Assembly: GCF_019733355.1 (NCBI RefSeq)
Contig: NZ_JAIHLQ010000010.1
Location: 115,788-179,787 of the forward strand
DNA: 64,000 nt
Direction: 5' to 3'
DNA from: Pseudomonas baetica
GTDB taxonomy: Bacteria; Pseudomonadota; Gammaproteobacteria; Pseudomonadales; Pseudomonadaceae
Below, one piece after another: positions 37,785 to 47,392 of this stretch. Made by a program: the position numbers and the translations under genes. Positions within the stretch are counted from its first letter, which is position 1, and each line of letters opens with the position of its first letter. Under the pieces are notes generated by a model. That model saw nothing but the letters and a program-made list of their open reading frames with translations, did no database searches and was not told the DNA's origin.

Positions 37785-38642
37785 TCAGCATTTTCCCTCG
37801 AGGATCGCTGCGTAGCCTTCGCGATAAGTTGAATACTTCGGCACCCAACCCAACGCTTTAGCCCGCGCATTGCTGCAACGCTTGCTGCCGGTACGCCGCA
37901 CGCTGGCGTCCTCCGCCCACTCGGTCACACCGAGATACTCGCGCAACCAACCTACCACTTCGGCCAGCGGCGCCGGCGCATCATCGACACCGATGTAAAA
38001 CGGATCCAGCGCCACACCGCGGCGATCCGCCTCCAGCAAAAACGCCAACAATCCCGCCGCATCATCGGCATGAATGCGATTGCCGTACAGCGGCGGCTCG
38101 ACGGCCACACGATAACCGCGCCGCACTTGGGTCAGCAGCCATTCACGGCCCGGACCATAGATGCCGGTCAGCCGCAAGACGCTCGCCGGGATGCCACTGT
38201 TGAGCGCCACCTGCTCCGCCTCCAGCATCAATCGACCTGAATAACCAGTGGCGACGGTCTCGGAAGTCTCATCCACCCACTCTCCGTCCAGCTGCCCATA
38301 AACGCTGCTGCTGGACACAAAGATCAGTCGATCAGGCACCTGCCCATAGTCGTCCAGCCAGCTCAGCACGTTCTGCAAACCCTGCACATAAGCCGCGCGA
38401 TAGCCGGCCTCGTCGTGATCGGTCGCCGCTGCGCAATACACCAGGTAATCCACAGCGCCCACTGGCCAGGTCGCCGGGCAGTCTTCATTGAACAAGTCGC
38501 CGGCAACACCGATGACACCGTCCGGCAAACGCGAGACATCACGGCGCAGGCCATGAACCTCCCACCCAGCGGTCAACAGTTGCGTGGCAAGACGACTGCC
38601 GACATCACCACAACCGGCAATCAAAACAGAAGGCGCGGACAT
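37785..38642 (-). CDS. NAD(P)-binding SDR-like epimerase/dehydratase family protein
   Basis: A 285-residue extended-SDR-like protein. The Rossmann motif is VLIAGCGDVGSRLATQLLTA, a GxGxxG variant of the classical GxxGxxG. The catalytic-type segment is YGQLDGEWVDETSETVATGY, and RLTGIYGPGREWLL marks the substrate region. No specific sugar or substrate can be named. The ATG at 38642 fits the conserved start. P. aeruginosa has the same gene after ridA and the lipoprotein gene. Confidence 0.85.
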   Translation of the reverse strand: MSAPSVLIAGCGDVGSRLATQLLTAGWEVHGLRRDVSRLPDGVIGVAGDLFNEDCPATWPVGAVDYLVYCAAATDHDEAGYRAAYVQGLQNVLSWLDDYGQVPDRLIFVSSSSVYGQLDGEWVDETSETVATGYSGRLMLEAEQVALNSGIPASVLRLTGIYGPGREWLLTQVRRGYRVAVEPPLYGNRIHADDAAGLLAFLLEADRRGVALDPFYIGVDDAPAPLAEVVGWLREYLGVTEWAEDASVRRTGSKRCSNARAKALGWVPKYSTYREGYAAILEGKC

Positions 38643-38830
38643 CAAAAAACTCCCATCGGAAAGGGACAGACTAGCCTTGGCACGAGACAAGCGGCTAGCA
38701 ATCAAGGAAAAAAAGATACTCTATTACTTTTGTTAACAAGAATTAATTGCAATAATGCACGCCACTTTTGTTCTCGGCCTCACGAGGCCTGGAAGAGCAA
38801 CAACGTTTTTCTATCTCAGGTCCGGCCAGC

Positions 38831-39823
38831 ATGACACGTAATCAAATCCCCGCTTCGCCAACCACACGACCTCGCGCCTGGAGTGCGGTTGCAGCTCTGC
38901 TGCTCAGCCTGATGCTGGCGCCGGTTGCAGCCTTTGCTGACGCCACTGCCCCCGCTGCCAACCAATCGGCCGCCACCACTCCACAGGACGTGCCGAGAAA
39001 TCCAGACGGCAGCGTCGACACCTCTTCACTGCCGCCAGAAGTACAAGCGTCCCTGGCCAAGTTCGGTGAACTGGCAAAGCAGGTCGACCCGCAACAACTG
39101 GAAGCCGACAACTCCCTGGGCATGGCCCACGACCTGTCGCCATGGGGCATGTACCAGAACGCCGACATTATCGTGAAAATCGTGATGATCGGTCTGGCCA
39201 TTGCTTCGATCATTACCTGGACCATCTGGATCGCCAAAGGCTTTGAGCTGATGGGTGCCAAGCGTCGTCTGCGTGGTGAAATCGCTCAACTGAAAAAATC
39301 CGCCACCCTTAAAGAAGCCAGCACCACTGCGGCGAAGGAAGGCACCCTCGCCAATCTGCTGGTTCACGACGCCCTTGAAGAGATGCGCCTGTCGACCAAC
39401 AGCCGCGAGAAAGAAGGCATCAAGGAACGCGTCAGCTTCCGTCTCGAGCGCCTGGTAGCTGCCTGCGGTCGCAACATGAGCAGCGGCACCGGCGTGCTGG
39501 CCACCATCGGTTCCACCGCGCCGTTTGTCGGCCTGTTCGGCACCGTGTGGGGCATCATGAACAGCTTCATCGGCATCGCCAAAACCCAAACCACCAACCT
39601 CGCCGTCGTGGCACCCGGTATCGCTGAAGCACTGCTGGCTACCGCGCTCGGTCTGGTTGCCGCGATTCCAGCGGTCGTCATCTATAACGTGTTCGCCCGA
39701 TCCATCGCCGGTTACAAGGCGCAGGTGTCCGATGCGTCGGCACAGGTGCTGCTGCTGGTCAGCCGTGACCTCGATCACCAGCCTGAGCGCAGCTCGCAAC
39801 CGCACATGGTGAAAGTGGGGTAA
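38831..39823 (+). CDS. exbB: TonB-system energiser ExbB
   Basis: A 330-residue inner-membrane protein. An N-terminal signal-like segment (LSLMLAPVAAFA) and a periplasmic Ala/Pro/Asp-rich stretch precede the MotA/TolQ/ExbB proton channel core. The core is FVGLFGTVWGIMNSFIGIAK and EALLATALGLVAAIPAVVIY. The long N-terminal extension is typical of Pseudomonas ExbB. It powers TonB for siderophore and other uptake. The exbB-exbD gap is 6 bases. AT-rich DNA at 38700-38765 likely holds the promoter; I see only a weak match to a Fur site. Confidence 0.95.
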   Translation: MTRNQIPASPTTRPRAWSAVAALLLSLMLAPVAAFADATAPAANQSAATTPQDVPRNPDGSVDTSSLPPEVQASLAKFGELAKQVDPQQLEADNSLGMAHDLSPWGMYQNADIIVKIVMIGLAIASIITWTIWIAKGFELMGAKRRLRGEIAQLKKSATLKEASTTAAKEGTLANLLVHDALEEMRLSTNSREKEGIKERVSFRLERLVAACGRNMSSGTGVLATIGSTAPFVGLFGTVWGIMNSFIGIAKTQTTNLAVVAPGIAEALLATALGLVAAIPAVVIYNVFARSIAGYKAQVSDASAQVLLLVSRDLDHQPERSSQPHMVKVG

Positions 39824-39829
39824 TCGGCC

Positions 39830-40258
39830 ATGGGCCTGCATTTGAAAGAAGGCGCAGACGACGATCTGGCCGAGAACCACGAAATCAACGTCACGCCGTT
39901 CATCGACGTGATGCTGGTGCTGTTGATCATCTTCATGGTGGCCGCGCCGTTAGCCACCGTGGACATCAAAGTCGACCTGCCTGCCTCGACCGCCAAACCG
40001 GCGCCGCGGCCAGAGAAACCGGTGTTCCTCAGTGTAAAAGCTGACCAGCGCCTGTTCCTCGGCGAGGACGAAGTGACGCCCGAAGCCCTCGGCGCCACCC
40101 TCGACGCCCGGACCAAAGGCAAAAAAGACACCACCATTTTCTTCCAGGCTGACAAAGGCGTGGATTACGGCGACCTGATGAGCGTGATGGACAACCTGCG
40201 CGCCGCCGGTTACCTGAAAGTGGGTCTGGTCGGCCTCGAGAGCGCAGTCAAGAAATGA
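39830..40258 (+). CDS. exbD: TonB-system protein ExbD
   Basis: A 142-residue protein with one N-terminal membrane helix containing the proton-relay aspartate (Asp26 in NVTPFIDVMLVLLIIFMVAA) and a periplasmic domain. Works with ExbB as the proton channel. Its stop overlaps the tonB start by 4 bases (ATGA). Confidence 0.96.
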   Translation: MGLHLKEGADDDLAENHEINVTPFIDVMLVLLIIFMVAAPLATVDIKVDLPASTAKPAPRPEKPVFLSVKADQRLFLGEDEVTPEALGATLDARTKGKKDTTIFFQADKGVDYGDLMSVMDNLRAAGYLKVGLVGLESAVKK

Positions 40259-41001
40259 TCACGACGCGCCATAAACTGACGCGTTACGGCGCCAGCCTCG
40301 CCGTGGTGCTGGGCGTTCATGCGCTGGCCATCGCGCTGGCACTGAACTGGACTGCCCGCCCGCCCATCGAATTGCCACCGCAGGCAATGATGGTCGAGCT
40401 GGCACCGGTCCCAGCCCCGCCACCGCCGGCTCCGCCGAAAGTCGTCACACCGCCGCAGCCACCGGCTCCGGTTGAAGAGTTGCCGATTCCGAAACTGGCT
40501 GAAGCGCCAAAAGCCGAAATTGCGGTGCAAAAGCCCAAACCGAAACCAAAGCCGAAACCGCCGAAACCGGTCGAGAAGAAGCTGCCCGATCCACCCAAGG
40601 AAAAGCCTTCCGAGGAAAAACCGGCCGACACGCCACCGCCCCCCGCACCGACGGAGAAAACCGCCCAACCTGCACCGGGCCCGTCGCCCGCCCAAATGGC
40701 CGCCAAGGCCAGTTGGCAAAGCTCTCTGCTCGCGCATTTGTCCAAGTACAAGAAGTACCCGGACAGCGCCCGGGCACGCAACAAGACCGGGACTAACCGT
40801 CTGCGTTTTGTGGTCGATGGCGAAGGCAACGTGCTGTCGTTCGAACTGGTGGGCCGTTCCGGCAACGCCGATCTGGACCGGGCCACCCTGGAAATGATCC
40901 GCCGCGCCCAACCGCTGCCCAAGCCACCGGCCGACATGTTGAACAATGGCTCGATCGAAATTGTTGCGCCGTTTGTTTACTCACTTGAGAAACGCCGCTG
41001 A
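40255..41001 (+). CDS. tonB: TonB energy-transducing protein
   Basis: A 248-residue protein: one N-terminal membrane helix (YGASLAVVLGVHALAIALAL), then a long Pro/Lys/Glu-rich spacer (residues about 50-145: repeated PKPKPKPPKP) that spans the periplasm, and the C-terminal domain WQSSLLAHLSKYKKYPDSAR with FVVDGEGNVLSFELVGRSGN that contacts TonB boxes. Complete and co-translated with exbD. Followed by a REP doublet and a terminator. Confidence 0.95.
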   Translation: MITTRHKLTRYGASLAVVLGVHALAIALALNWTARPPIELPPQAMMVELAPVPAPPPPAPPKVVTPPQPPAPVEELPIPKLAEAPKAEIAVQKPKPKPKPKPPKPVEKKLPDPPKEKPSEEKPADTPPPPAPTEKTAQPAPGPSPAQMAAKASWQSSLLAHLSKYKKYPDSARARNKTGTNRLRFVVDGEGNVLSFELVGRSGNADLDRATLEMIRRAQPLPKPPADMLNNGSIEIVAPFVYSLEKRR

Positions 41002-41006
41002 TCCAG

Positions 41007-41095
41007 TGTGGGAGCGGGCTTGCTCGCGAAGGCGTCGTGTCAGTCGATATAAATCTATCTGACACACCGTATTCGCGAGCAAGCCCGCTCCCACA
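41007..41095. repeat. REP doublet (inverted pair)
   Basis: TGTGGGAGCGGGCTTGCTCG and the inverse ATTCGCGAGCAAGCCCGCTC, about 40 bases apart, just after the tonB stop. Confidence 0.93.
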
Positions 41096-41125
41096 AGGGT
41101 TATGCGTCGCCCCCTGGATCCGAAA

Positions 41126-41149
41126 TAAAGGCACCGAAAGGTGCCTTTT
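41126..41149 (+). terminator. Terminator after exbB-exbD-tonB
   Basis: AAAGGCACC, GAAA loop, GGTGCCTTTT. Ends the operon before oxyR. Confidence 0.88.
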
Positions 41150-41268
41150 GCCTATCTGCCAGCGGCAAACCCCACATTGCCTGGTGTCGCACGCCGCCCT
41201 CAGTCTGATAACGTGCGTCTATCGATCGCAGCCGGTATGCTTGGCCCGCATCTTCATGGACGCTTGCT

Positions 41269-42198
41269 ATGACCCTCACAGAATTACGCTACATCGTTAC
41301 CCTCGCCCAAGAGCAGCACTTCGGCCACGCGGCCGAGCGTTGCCACGTCAGCCAGCCGACCCTTTCGGTGGGCGTGAAAAAGCTTGAAGACGAACTCGGT
41401 GTGCTGATTTTCGAGCGCAGCAAAAGCGCCGTGCGCCTGACCCCGGTCGGCGAAGGCATCGTCGCCCAGGCGCAGAAAGTGCTTGAGCAGGCCCAAGGCA
41501 TTCGCGAACTGGCCCAGGCCGGCAAAAACCAGCTGACCGCCCCACTCAAAGTCGGCGCGATCTACACCGTCGGCCCGTACCTGTTCCCACACCTGATTCC
41601 ACAACTGCACCGGGTCGCCCCGCAGATGCCGTTGTACATCGAAGAAAACTTCACCCACGTGCTGCGCGACAAACTGCGCAACGGCGAGCTCGACGCGATC
41701 ATCATCGCCCTGCCGTTCAACGAAGCCGACGTGCTGACCCTGCAACTCTACGACGAGCCGTTCTACGTCCTGATGCCGGCACAGCACCCGTGGACGCAAA
41801 AAGAAACCATCGACGCCGGCCTGCTCAACGACAAGAGCCTGCTGCTGCTCGGCGAAGGCCACTGCTTCCGTGATCAAGTCCTCGAAGCCTGCCCGACCCT
41901 GACCAAGGGCAACGATGGCGCCAAGCACACCACGGTCGAATCCAGTTCGCTGGAAACCATTCGCCACATGGTCGCGTCGGGGCTGGGCATCTCGATCCTG
42001 CCGCTGTCGGCAGTCGACAGCCACCACTACGCCCCGGGCGTGATCGAAGTGCGGCCGCTGTCGCCGCCGGTGCCCTTCCGCACCGTAGCGATTGCCTGGC
42101 GCGCGAGCTTCCCGCGCCCGAAAGCCATCGAGATCCTCGCCGACTCCATTCGCCTGTGCTCGGTGGCCAAGCCAGCGGCACCGGTTACAGCCGGTTAA
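41269..42198 (+). CDS. oxyR: Hydrogen peroxide-sensing regulator OxyR
   Basis: A 309-residue LysR-family regulator. N-terminal helix-turn-helix: MTLTELRYIVTLAQEQHFGH, HVSQPTLSVGVKKLEDEL. The redox pair is in GEGHCFRDQVLEACPTLTKG: two cysteines nine residues apart, as Cys199/Cys208 of E. coli, so it should be peroxide-activated. It controls catalase and alkyl hydroperoxide reductase in pseudomonads. It lies 9 bases before recG, and the two may be co-transcribed. Confidence 0.97.
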   Translation: MTLTELRYIVTLAQEQHFGHAAERCHVSQPTLSVGVKKLEDELGVLIFERSKSAVRLTPVGEGIVAQAQKVLEQAQGIRELAQAGKNQLTAPLKVGAIYTVGPYLFPHLIPQLHRVAPQMPLYIEENFTHVLRDKLRNGELDAIIIALPFNEADVLTLQLYDEPFYVLMPAQHPWTQKETIDAGLLNDKSLLLLGEGHCFRDQVLEACPTLTKGNDGAKHTTVESSSLETIRHMVASGLGISILPLSAVDSHHYAPGVIEVRPLSPPVPFRTVAIAWRASFPRPKAIEILADSIRLCSVAKPAAPVTAG

Positions 42199-42207
42199 GC
42201 GAGCGTC

Positions 42208-44283
42208 ATGACGGAGCTGTCGCAAGTGTCGGTGACGGCACTCAAGGGTGTCGGCGAAGCCATGGCCGAGAAACTGGCCAAGGTCGGTCTGGAGAACCTC
42301 CAGGACGTGCTGTTCCACCTGCCGTTGCGCTATCAGGATCGCACCCGCGTGGTGCCGATCGGCCACTTGCGGCCGGGACAGGACGCCGTGGTCGAAGGCA
42401 CCGTCAGCGGCGCCGATGTGGTCATGGGCCGGCGCCGCAGCCTCGTCGTGCGCTTGCAGGACGGCACCGGCGGCCTCAGCCTGCGCTTCTACCATTTCAG
42501 CAACGCGCAAAAAGAAGGCCTCAAGCGCGGCACGCGGATTCGCTGCTACGGCGAAGCCCGGCCCGGCGCCTCGGGGCTGGAAATCTACCACCCCGAATAC
42601 CGCGCCATCACTGGCGACGAGCCGCCGCCGGTGGATGAAACCCTGACCCCGGTGTATCCGCTCACCGAAGGCCTGACCCAAGCGCGCCTGCGCCAGTTGT
42701 GCATGCAGACCCTGACCCTGCTCAAGCCCAGCACCCTGCCCGACTGGCTGCCGACCGAACTCGCTCGCGACTATCAACTGGCACCGTTGGCCGATGCGAT
42801 CCGCTACCTGCACAACCCACCGGCTGATGCCGACGTCGATGAACTCGCCCTCGGTCATCACTGGGCCCAACATCGTCTGGCCTTCGAAGAACTGCTGACC
42901 CATCAACTGTCTCAGCAGCGTCTGCGCGAGAGCATGCGCTCCCTGCGTGCGCCGGCGATGCCCAAAGCCACAAAACTGCCGCCCAAATACCTGGCCAACC
43001 TCGGTTTCAGCCCGACCGGCGCCCAGCAACGGGTGGGCAACGAAATCGCCTACGACCTCAGTCAGCACGAACCGATGCTGCGGCTGATTCAGGGCGACGT
43101 TGGCGCGGGTAAAACCGTGGTCGCTGCCCTCGCCGCGCTGCAAGCGCTGGAGGCCGGTTTTCAAGTCGCCCTGATGGCGCCCACCGAAATCCTCGCCGAA
43201 CAACACTTCATCACCTTCAAGCGCTGGCTCGAACCGCTGGGCATTGAAGTCGCTTGGCTGGCCGGCAAGCTCAAGGGCAAGAACCGCGTCGCCGCGCTGG
43301 AGCAGATCGCCAGCGGCACGCCAATGGTGGTCGGCACTCACGCGCTGTTCCAGGACGAAGTGCAGTTCAAGAACCTCGCGCTGGTGATCATCGACGAACA
43401 GCACCGATTCGGCGTGCAGCAACGGCTGGCACTGCGGCAAAAAGGCGTCGGCGGGCGCATGTGCCCGCATCAACTGATCATGACCGCCACACCGATTCCA
43501 CGCACGCTGGCGATGAGCGCTTACGCCGACCTCGACACCTCGATCCTCGACGAACTGCCGCCCGGCCGCACCCCGGTCAACACCGTGCTGGTGACTGATA
43601 CGCGCCGCGTCGAAGTCATCGAACGGGTGCGCGGTGCTTGCGCCGAAGGACGTCAGGCCTATTGGGTGTGTACGCTGATCGAAGAGTCCGAAGAGCTGAC
43701 CTGTCAGGCTGCCGAAACCACGTTTGAAGACCTCACCCTCGCCCTCGGCGAGCTGAAAGTCGGGCTGATTCACGGGCGTATGAAACCCGCCGAGAAAGCC
43801 GCCGTCATGGCTGAATTCAAGGCCGGCAACCTGCAACTGCTGGTCGCCACCACGGTGATCGAAGTCGGCGTCGACGTGCCCAACGCCAGCCTGATGATCA
43901 TCGAAAACCCCGAACGCCTCGGCCTCGCGCAGTTGCACCAACTGCGCGGCCGCGTCGGTCGTGGCAGCGCGGCCAGCCATTGCGTGCTGCTCTACCATCC
44001 GCCGCTGTCACAGATCGGTCGCCAGCGACTGGGCATCATGCGCGAGACCAACGACGGTTTCGTCATCGCCGAAAAAGACCTCGAACTGCGCGGCCCCGGC
44101 GAAATGCTCGGCACCCGCCAAACCGGCCTGCTGCAATTCAAGGTCGCCGACCTGATGCGCGACGCCGACCTGCTGCCCGCCGTGCGCGACGCCGCACAAG
44201 CCTTGCTGGAACGCTGGCCGACCCACGTCAGCCCCTTGCTCGACCGTTGGCTGCGTCATGGGCAGCAATACGGCCAAGTGTGA
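42208..44283 (+). CDS. recG: ATP-dependent DNA helicase RecG
   Basis: A 691-residue helicase that remodels stalled forks. Wedge/OB domain in residues 1-150 (LSQVSVTALKGVGEAMAEKL). Helicase motifs: Walker A LIQGDVGAGKTVVAALAALQ, Walker B VIIDEQHRFGVQQR (DEQH box), TATPIPRTLAMSAYADLD, ATTVIEVGVDVPNASLMIIE and QLRGRVGRGSAASHCVLLY. All intact. The gap from oxyR is 9 bases. Confidence 0.97.
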   Translation: MTELSQVSVTALKGVGEAMAEKLAKVGLENLQDVLFHLPLRYQDRTRVVPIGHLRPGQDAVVEGTVSGADVVMGRRRSLVVRLQDGTGGLSLRFYHFSNAQKEGLKRGTRIRCYGEARPGASGLEIYHPEYRAITGDEPPPVDETLTPVYPLTEGLTQARLRQLCMQTLTLLKPSTLPDWLPTELARDYQLAPLADAIRYLHNPPADADVDELALGHHWAQHRLAFEELLTHQLSQQRLRESMRSLRAPAMPKATKLPPKYLANLGFSPTGAQQRVGNEIAYDLSQHEPMLRLIQGDVGAGKTVVAALAALQALEAGFQVALMAPTEILAEQHFITFKRWLEPLGIEVAWLAGKLKGKNRVAALEQIASGTPMVVGTHALFQDEVQFKNLALVIIDEQHRFGVQQRLALRQKGVGGRMCPHQLIMTATPIPRTLAMSAYADLDTSILDELPPGRTPVNTVLVTDTRRVEVIERVRGACAEGRQAYWVCTLIEESEELTCQAAETTFEDLTLALGELKVGLIHGRMKPAEKAAVMAEFKAGNLQLLVATTVIEVGVDVPNASLMIIENPERLGLAQLHQLRGRVGRGSAASHCVLLYHPPLSQIGRQRLGIMRETNDGFVIAEKDLELRGPGEMLGTRQTGLLQFKVADLMRDADLLPAVRDAAQALLERWPTHVSPLLDRWLRHGQQYGQV

Positions 44284-44362
44284 GCACCGTCGCAGTTTCT
44301 GACAGATCGTTCTGACCAAGCTGGTTATACTCCTGCCATTGTTTCAAAAACGGATACAGATC

Positions 44363-45763
44363 ATGACCGAAGCCGCTCTCGCCCCCGAATCCCCGCACGC
44401 GCCGTCTGTCATTCGGCTGCTGCTAGGCAAGCTGGGCATCGCCTACGAAGAAGTGCTCGACCACCACGGCCTCAATGCATCGCGCAAGGTACAAGCCGTG
44501 TTGCTGGACGACGCCGTCGGCGCGCTGATGGTGCTGTTTCCGCAGAGCCAATTGCTGGACCTCAATCGCCTCGCCGAACTGACGGGCCGGCGCCTGACCG
44601 CCGTGTCCACCGAGCGCCTGGAAAAGATGCTCGGCAAGCACAGCCTAAGCCTGCTGCCGGGCCTGCCGGCGCTGACCAGTTCGCCGTGCCTCTACGAAGA
44701 AAGCCTGCTGCGTGAGCCAAAGCTGCTGATCAACTCCGGCGAGCCGGGCCTGCTGCTGGAAATCACCAGCGAAGCCTTCAAGACCATGCTGACCAAGGCC
44801 AGCGCCGCCAACTTCGGCGAAGCCCTGAGCAGCATCCGCCCGAACCTCGACCGCCCGGACGATGACCGCGAGGAAATTACCCAGGCCGTGCAGGCGTTCA
44901 CCGCGCGGCGCATCCAGCAACGTCTGGAAGCGACCATCGAGATTCCGCCGCTGGCCGAAACAGCACAGAAAATAATCAAACTGCGCGTCGACCCCAACGC
45001 CACCATCGACGACATCACCGGCGTGGTCGAAACCGACCCGGCGCTGGCCGCGCAAGTGGTGAGCTGGGCAGCGTCGCCGTACTACGCTTCGCCGGGCAAG
45101 ATTCGTTCGGTGGAAGACGCGATCGTCCGTGTGCTCGGCTTCGACCTGGTGATCAACCTCGCGCTGGGCCTGGCCCTCGGCAAGACCCTCAGCCTGCCCA
45201 AAGACCACCCGCAGCACACCACGCCGTACTGGCAGCAGTCGATCTACACCGCCGCCGTCATCGAAGGCCTGACCCGCGCCATGCCGCGCGCCCAGCGCCC
45301 GGAGGCCGGTCTGACGTATCTGGCCGGTCTGCTGCACAACTTCGGTTACTTGCTGCTGGCCCACGTATTCCCGCCGCACTTCTCGCTGATCTGCCGCCAC
45401 CTGGAGGTCAACCCGCACCTGTGCCACAGCTATGTCGAGCAACACCTGCTGGGCATCAGCCGCGAACAGATCGGCTCGTGGCTGATGCGCTACTGGGACA
45501 TGCCGGACGAACTGGCCACCGCCCTGCGCTTCCAGCACGACCCAAGCTACGACGGCGCCTACGCCGAATACCCGAACCTCGTGTGCCTGGCCGTGCGCCT
45601 GCTCCGCAGCCGTGGCATCGGTTCCGGCCCGGATGAAGACATCCCCGACGCCCTGCTCGAACGCGTCGGCCTGACCCGCGATAAAGCCAACGACGTCGTC
45701 AGCAAAGTGCTTGAAGCTGAAGTTCTGCTGCGCGAACTGGCCTCGCAGTTCAGCCAGGCCTAA
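44363..45763 (+). CDS. HDOD-domain protein with N-terminal YbaK-like domain
   Basis: A 466-residue protein. Residues 10-150 resemble the YbaK/aminoacyl-tRNA deacylase fold (VLLDDAVGALMVLFPQSQLL, NRLAELTGRRLTAVS, GLPALTSSPCLYEES). Residues about 190-400 are an HDOD domain (LAETAQKIIKLRVDPNATID, AAQVVSWAASPYYASPGKIR, GLLHNFGYLLLAHVFPPHFS), a signalling module without the intact HD metal site. I use ATG 44363; an earlier TTG is possible. Function unknown; a similar gene follows recG in other pseudomonads. Confidence 0.85.
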   Translation: MTEAALAPESPHAPSVIRLLLGKLGIAYEEVLDHHGLNASRKVQAVLLDDAVGALMVLFPQSQLLDLNRLAELTGRRLTAVSTERLEKMLGKHSLSLLPGLPALTSSPCLYEESLLREPKLLINSGEPGLLLEITSEAFKTMLTKASAANFGEALSSIRPNLDRPDDDREEITQAVQAFTARRIQQRLEATIEIPPLAETAQKIIKLRVDPNATIDDITGVVETDPALAAQVVSWAASPYYASPGKIRSVEDAIVRVLGFDLVINLALGLALGKTLSLPKDHPQHTTPYWQQSIYTAAVIEGLTRAMPRAQRPEAGLTYLAGLLHNFGYLLLAHVFPPHFSLICRHLEVNPHLCHSYVEQHLLGISREQIGSWLMRYWDMPDELATALRFQHDPSYDGAYAEYPNLVCLAVRLLRSRGIGSGPDEDIPDALLERVGLTRDKANDVVSKVLEAEVLLRELASQFSQA

Positions 45764-45769
45764 ACGCAT

Positions 45770-45832
45770 TGCGGGCAAGCCCACTCCCACAAGATCTACG
45801 CGATCCCTGTGGGAGCGGGCTTGCCCGCGATG
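45770..45832. repeat. REP doublet (GGCAAGCCC variant)
   Basis: TGCGGGCAAGCCCACTCCCA, then after 17 bases the inverse TGTGGGAGCGGGCTTGCCCG. Lies between convergent genes. Confidence 0.9.
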
Positions 45833-45860
45833 AATGCAACTTGACCTGACTGCCGACCCT

Positions 45861-47216
45861 TCACCCCAGATATCGAGTTATCCAACCACCTTGGGTTGAA
45901 CCCTGTCTGGATACCACTTCACCGCATACAACAATCCGACCGTCTGCGGTGATTGCCATATCTCTGGCCACTTCCAATCCGTCCCGATCATCGAACACCA
46001 CCCAACCTTGTTTGTTGAATGTCAGATCCAGTTCCCCAGTCAGTAAGTAACGCGCACTGATCGAAAATGTGTGATCGGTCACAAATTCGCTCCCCCCGGT
46101 TCCCGACAGAATCAAACGACCGCCCCCCTCTGAGCCAAACGCACAACGGCTCCACTGCTGGCCCATGTCCATCAATTTGGAATACAAGGGCTTCCCTTGG
46201 TTAAACACCAAGTTGTATGCACCGTCACGGTTCAATACCAAAATTGCTCCCACCCCTGTATGAACAGTTTCAAATAGCCCGCCGACGAGGGCGATCAAGC
46301 CATCTTTCTCCCTTACCGCAATGCTGTAAATCGACAAGAGATATCCCGGGTTTGGCAACATCAAGGTCGAAAACTGCACGTCTTGTTTTCCATCCGCGTT
46401 AAAGCGTGTGACGTACCAGCCGGGATCGCCATGAGTACGATATTCACCAAATACGACTAGTTGGCCATCTAGCTGGGCGGCCAAGCCTCTACCGTAATTT
46501 TCGATGACCCCTTCTAGTTGGACGAAAGCACTACCGGTTTCGTTAAACGACTTATCGAACGTGCCATCCGGATTTAACCGAACGACCAAGCCCTTGAGTT
46601 CACCGACAGAATAATCAGCCGCCGAGGTCATCAAGACGATCTTGCCATCCGTTTGCTCAACTGCCGTAGTTGGAGATGGACTACTGAACCTGAGCTCTTT
46701 GAGGCCATCGCCTGCGGCTCTTCGTTCGGCGATTCTCGCTTGGATTCCAAGCACTTGCTCAGGTGTTCCGCCACTCAGAGGATCGAAAAAAACAACTCCG
46801 CCCTCACCAAAGCGTTCGTCAAGACGACCATCCTTTAACAGGCGAACGACTGCATCTGCGAGATTCTCTTCGCTCTGGTACTGACAAGTAATCAGCACCC
46901 CGTAATCCGCTAACAGACTAATGCCGTAAATGAAGTTAACGTGCGTACCGGGAAGAGATATCTCGGTAAAACCTTGCTGGTTTTGACCAAACCCCGTCCC
47001 TGAATCAAGCTCCCCGGTAGCGGTCAACCGAACTACCACAAAACTGGCAGGCCTCCCGGACGAGCGACTCACTGCAAACAACTTGCCGTCAGGCAACGAA
47101 ATGACCGCTTGCGGGGCCTTAGCAGAAAATTCGGGGAAGCCCCAATTGAGCACGCCGTCATTGGCAAAGGAGGGATCGAGCGTGCCTGCCTGGGTGGTAC
47201 ATGTGGATTGAGCCAT
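45861..47216 (-). CDS. Delta-60 repeat-containing protein
   Basis: About 451 residues from the ATG at 47216 (GGAG 7 bases upstream). It is built from repeated beta-propeller-like units with the delta-60 pattern: TLDPSFANDGVLNWGFPEFS, RLDERFGEGGVVFFDPLSGG, GTFDKSFNETGSAFVQLEGV and GELDLTFNKQGWVVFDDRDG. No signal peptide. The repeat is often seen in secreted or surface proteins and insect-associated pseudomonads. Role unknown. Its GC content is lower than the core genome, in line with the accessory stretch to 49000. Confidence 0.78.
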   Translation of the reverse strand: MAQSTCTTQAGTLDPSFANDGVLNWGFPEFSAKAPQAVISLPDGKLFAVSRSSGRPASFVVVRLTATGELDSGTGFGQNQQGFTEISLPGTHVNFIYGISLLADYGVLITCQYQSEENLADAVVRLLKDGRLDERFGEGGVVFFDPLSGGTPEQVLGIQARIAERRAAGDGLKELRFSSPSPTTAVEQTDGKIVLMTSAADYSVGELKGLVVRLNPDGTFDKSFNETGSAFVQLEGVIENYGRGLAAQLDGQLVVFGEYRTHGDPGWYVTRFNADGKQDVQFSTLMLPNPGYLLSIYSIAVREKDGLIALVGGLFETVHTGVGAILVLNRDGAYNLVFNQGKPLYSKLMDMGQQWSRCAFGSEGGGRLILSGTGGSEFVTDHTFSISARYLLTGELDLTFNKQGWVVFDDRDGLEVARDMAITADGRIVVCGEVVSRQGSTQGGWITRYLG

Positions 47217-47392
47217 GTGGGTGCTCCAGCAAGTTTCGGGAAGTCCCGCGCTACGAGACTCTAACTTGAGTAGAACACTGCCAATGGCGCGTCCACACCT
47301 GATAGAAATGACAGTTCGACTGTCTTTGAAAGCCAAAACACCCACGCCAGAGGCCAAGGCTGAGAACCGCAAAGCTCCCCTCGCGCCAACAA

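Noticed and set aside
38700..38765. Possible Fur box before exbB
   Set aside because: The best alignment to the 19-base Fur consensus that I could make has about nine matches, not enough to call, although iron control is expected for this operon.
41284..43998. 904-codon open frame on the minus strand
   Set aside because: It is the antisense shadow of oxyR and recG, which have intact family motifs; long antisense frames are common in GC-rich DNA.
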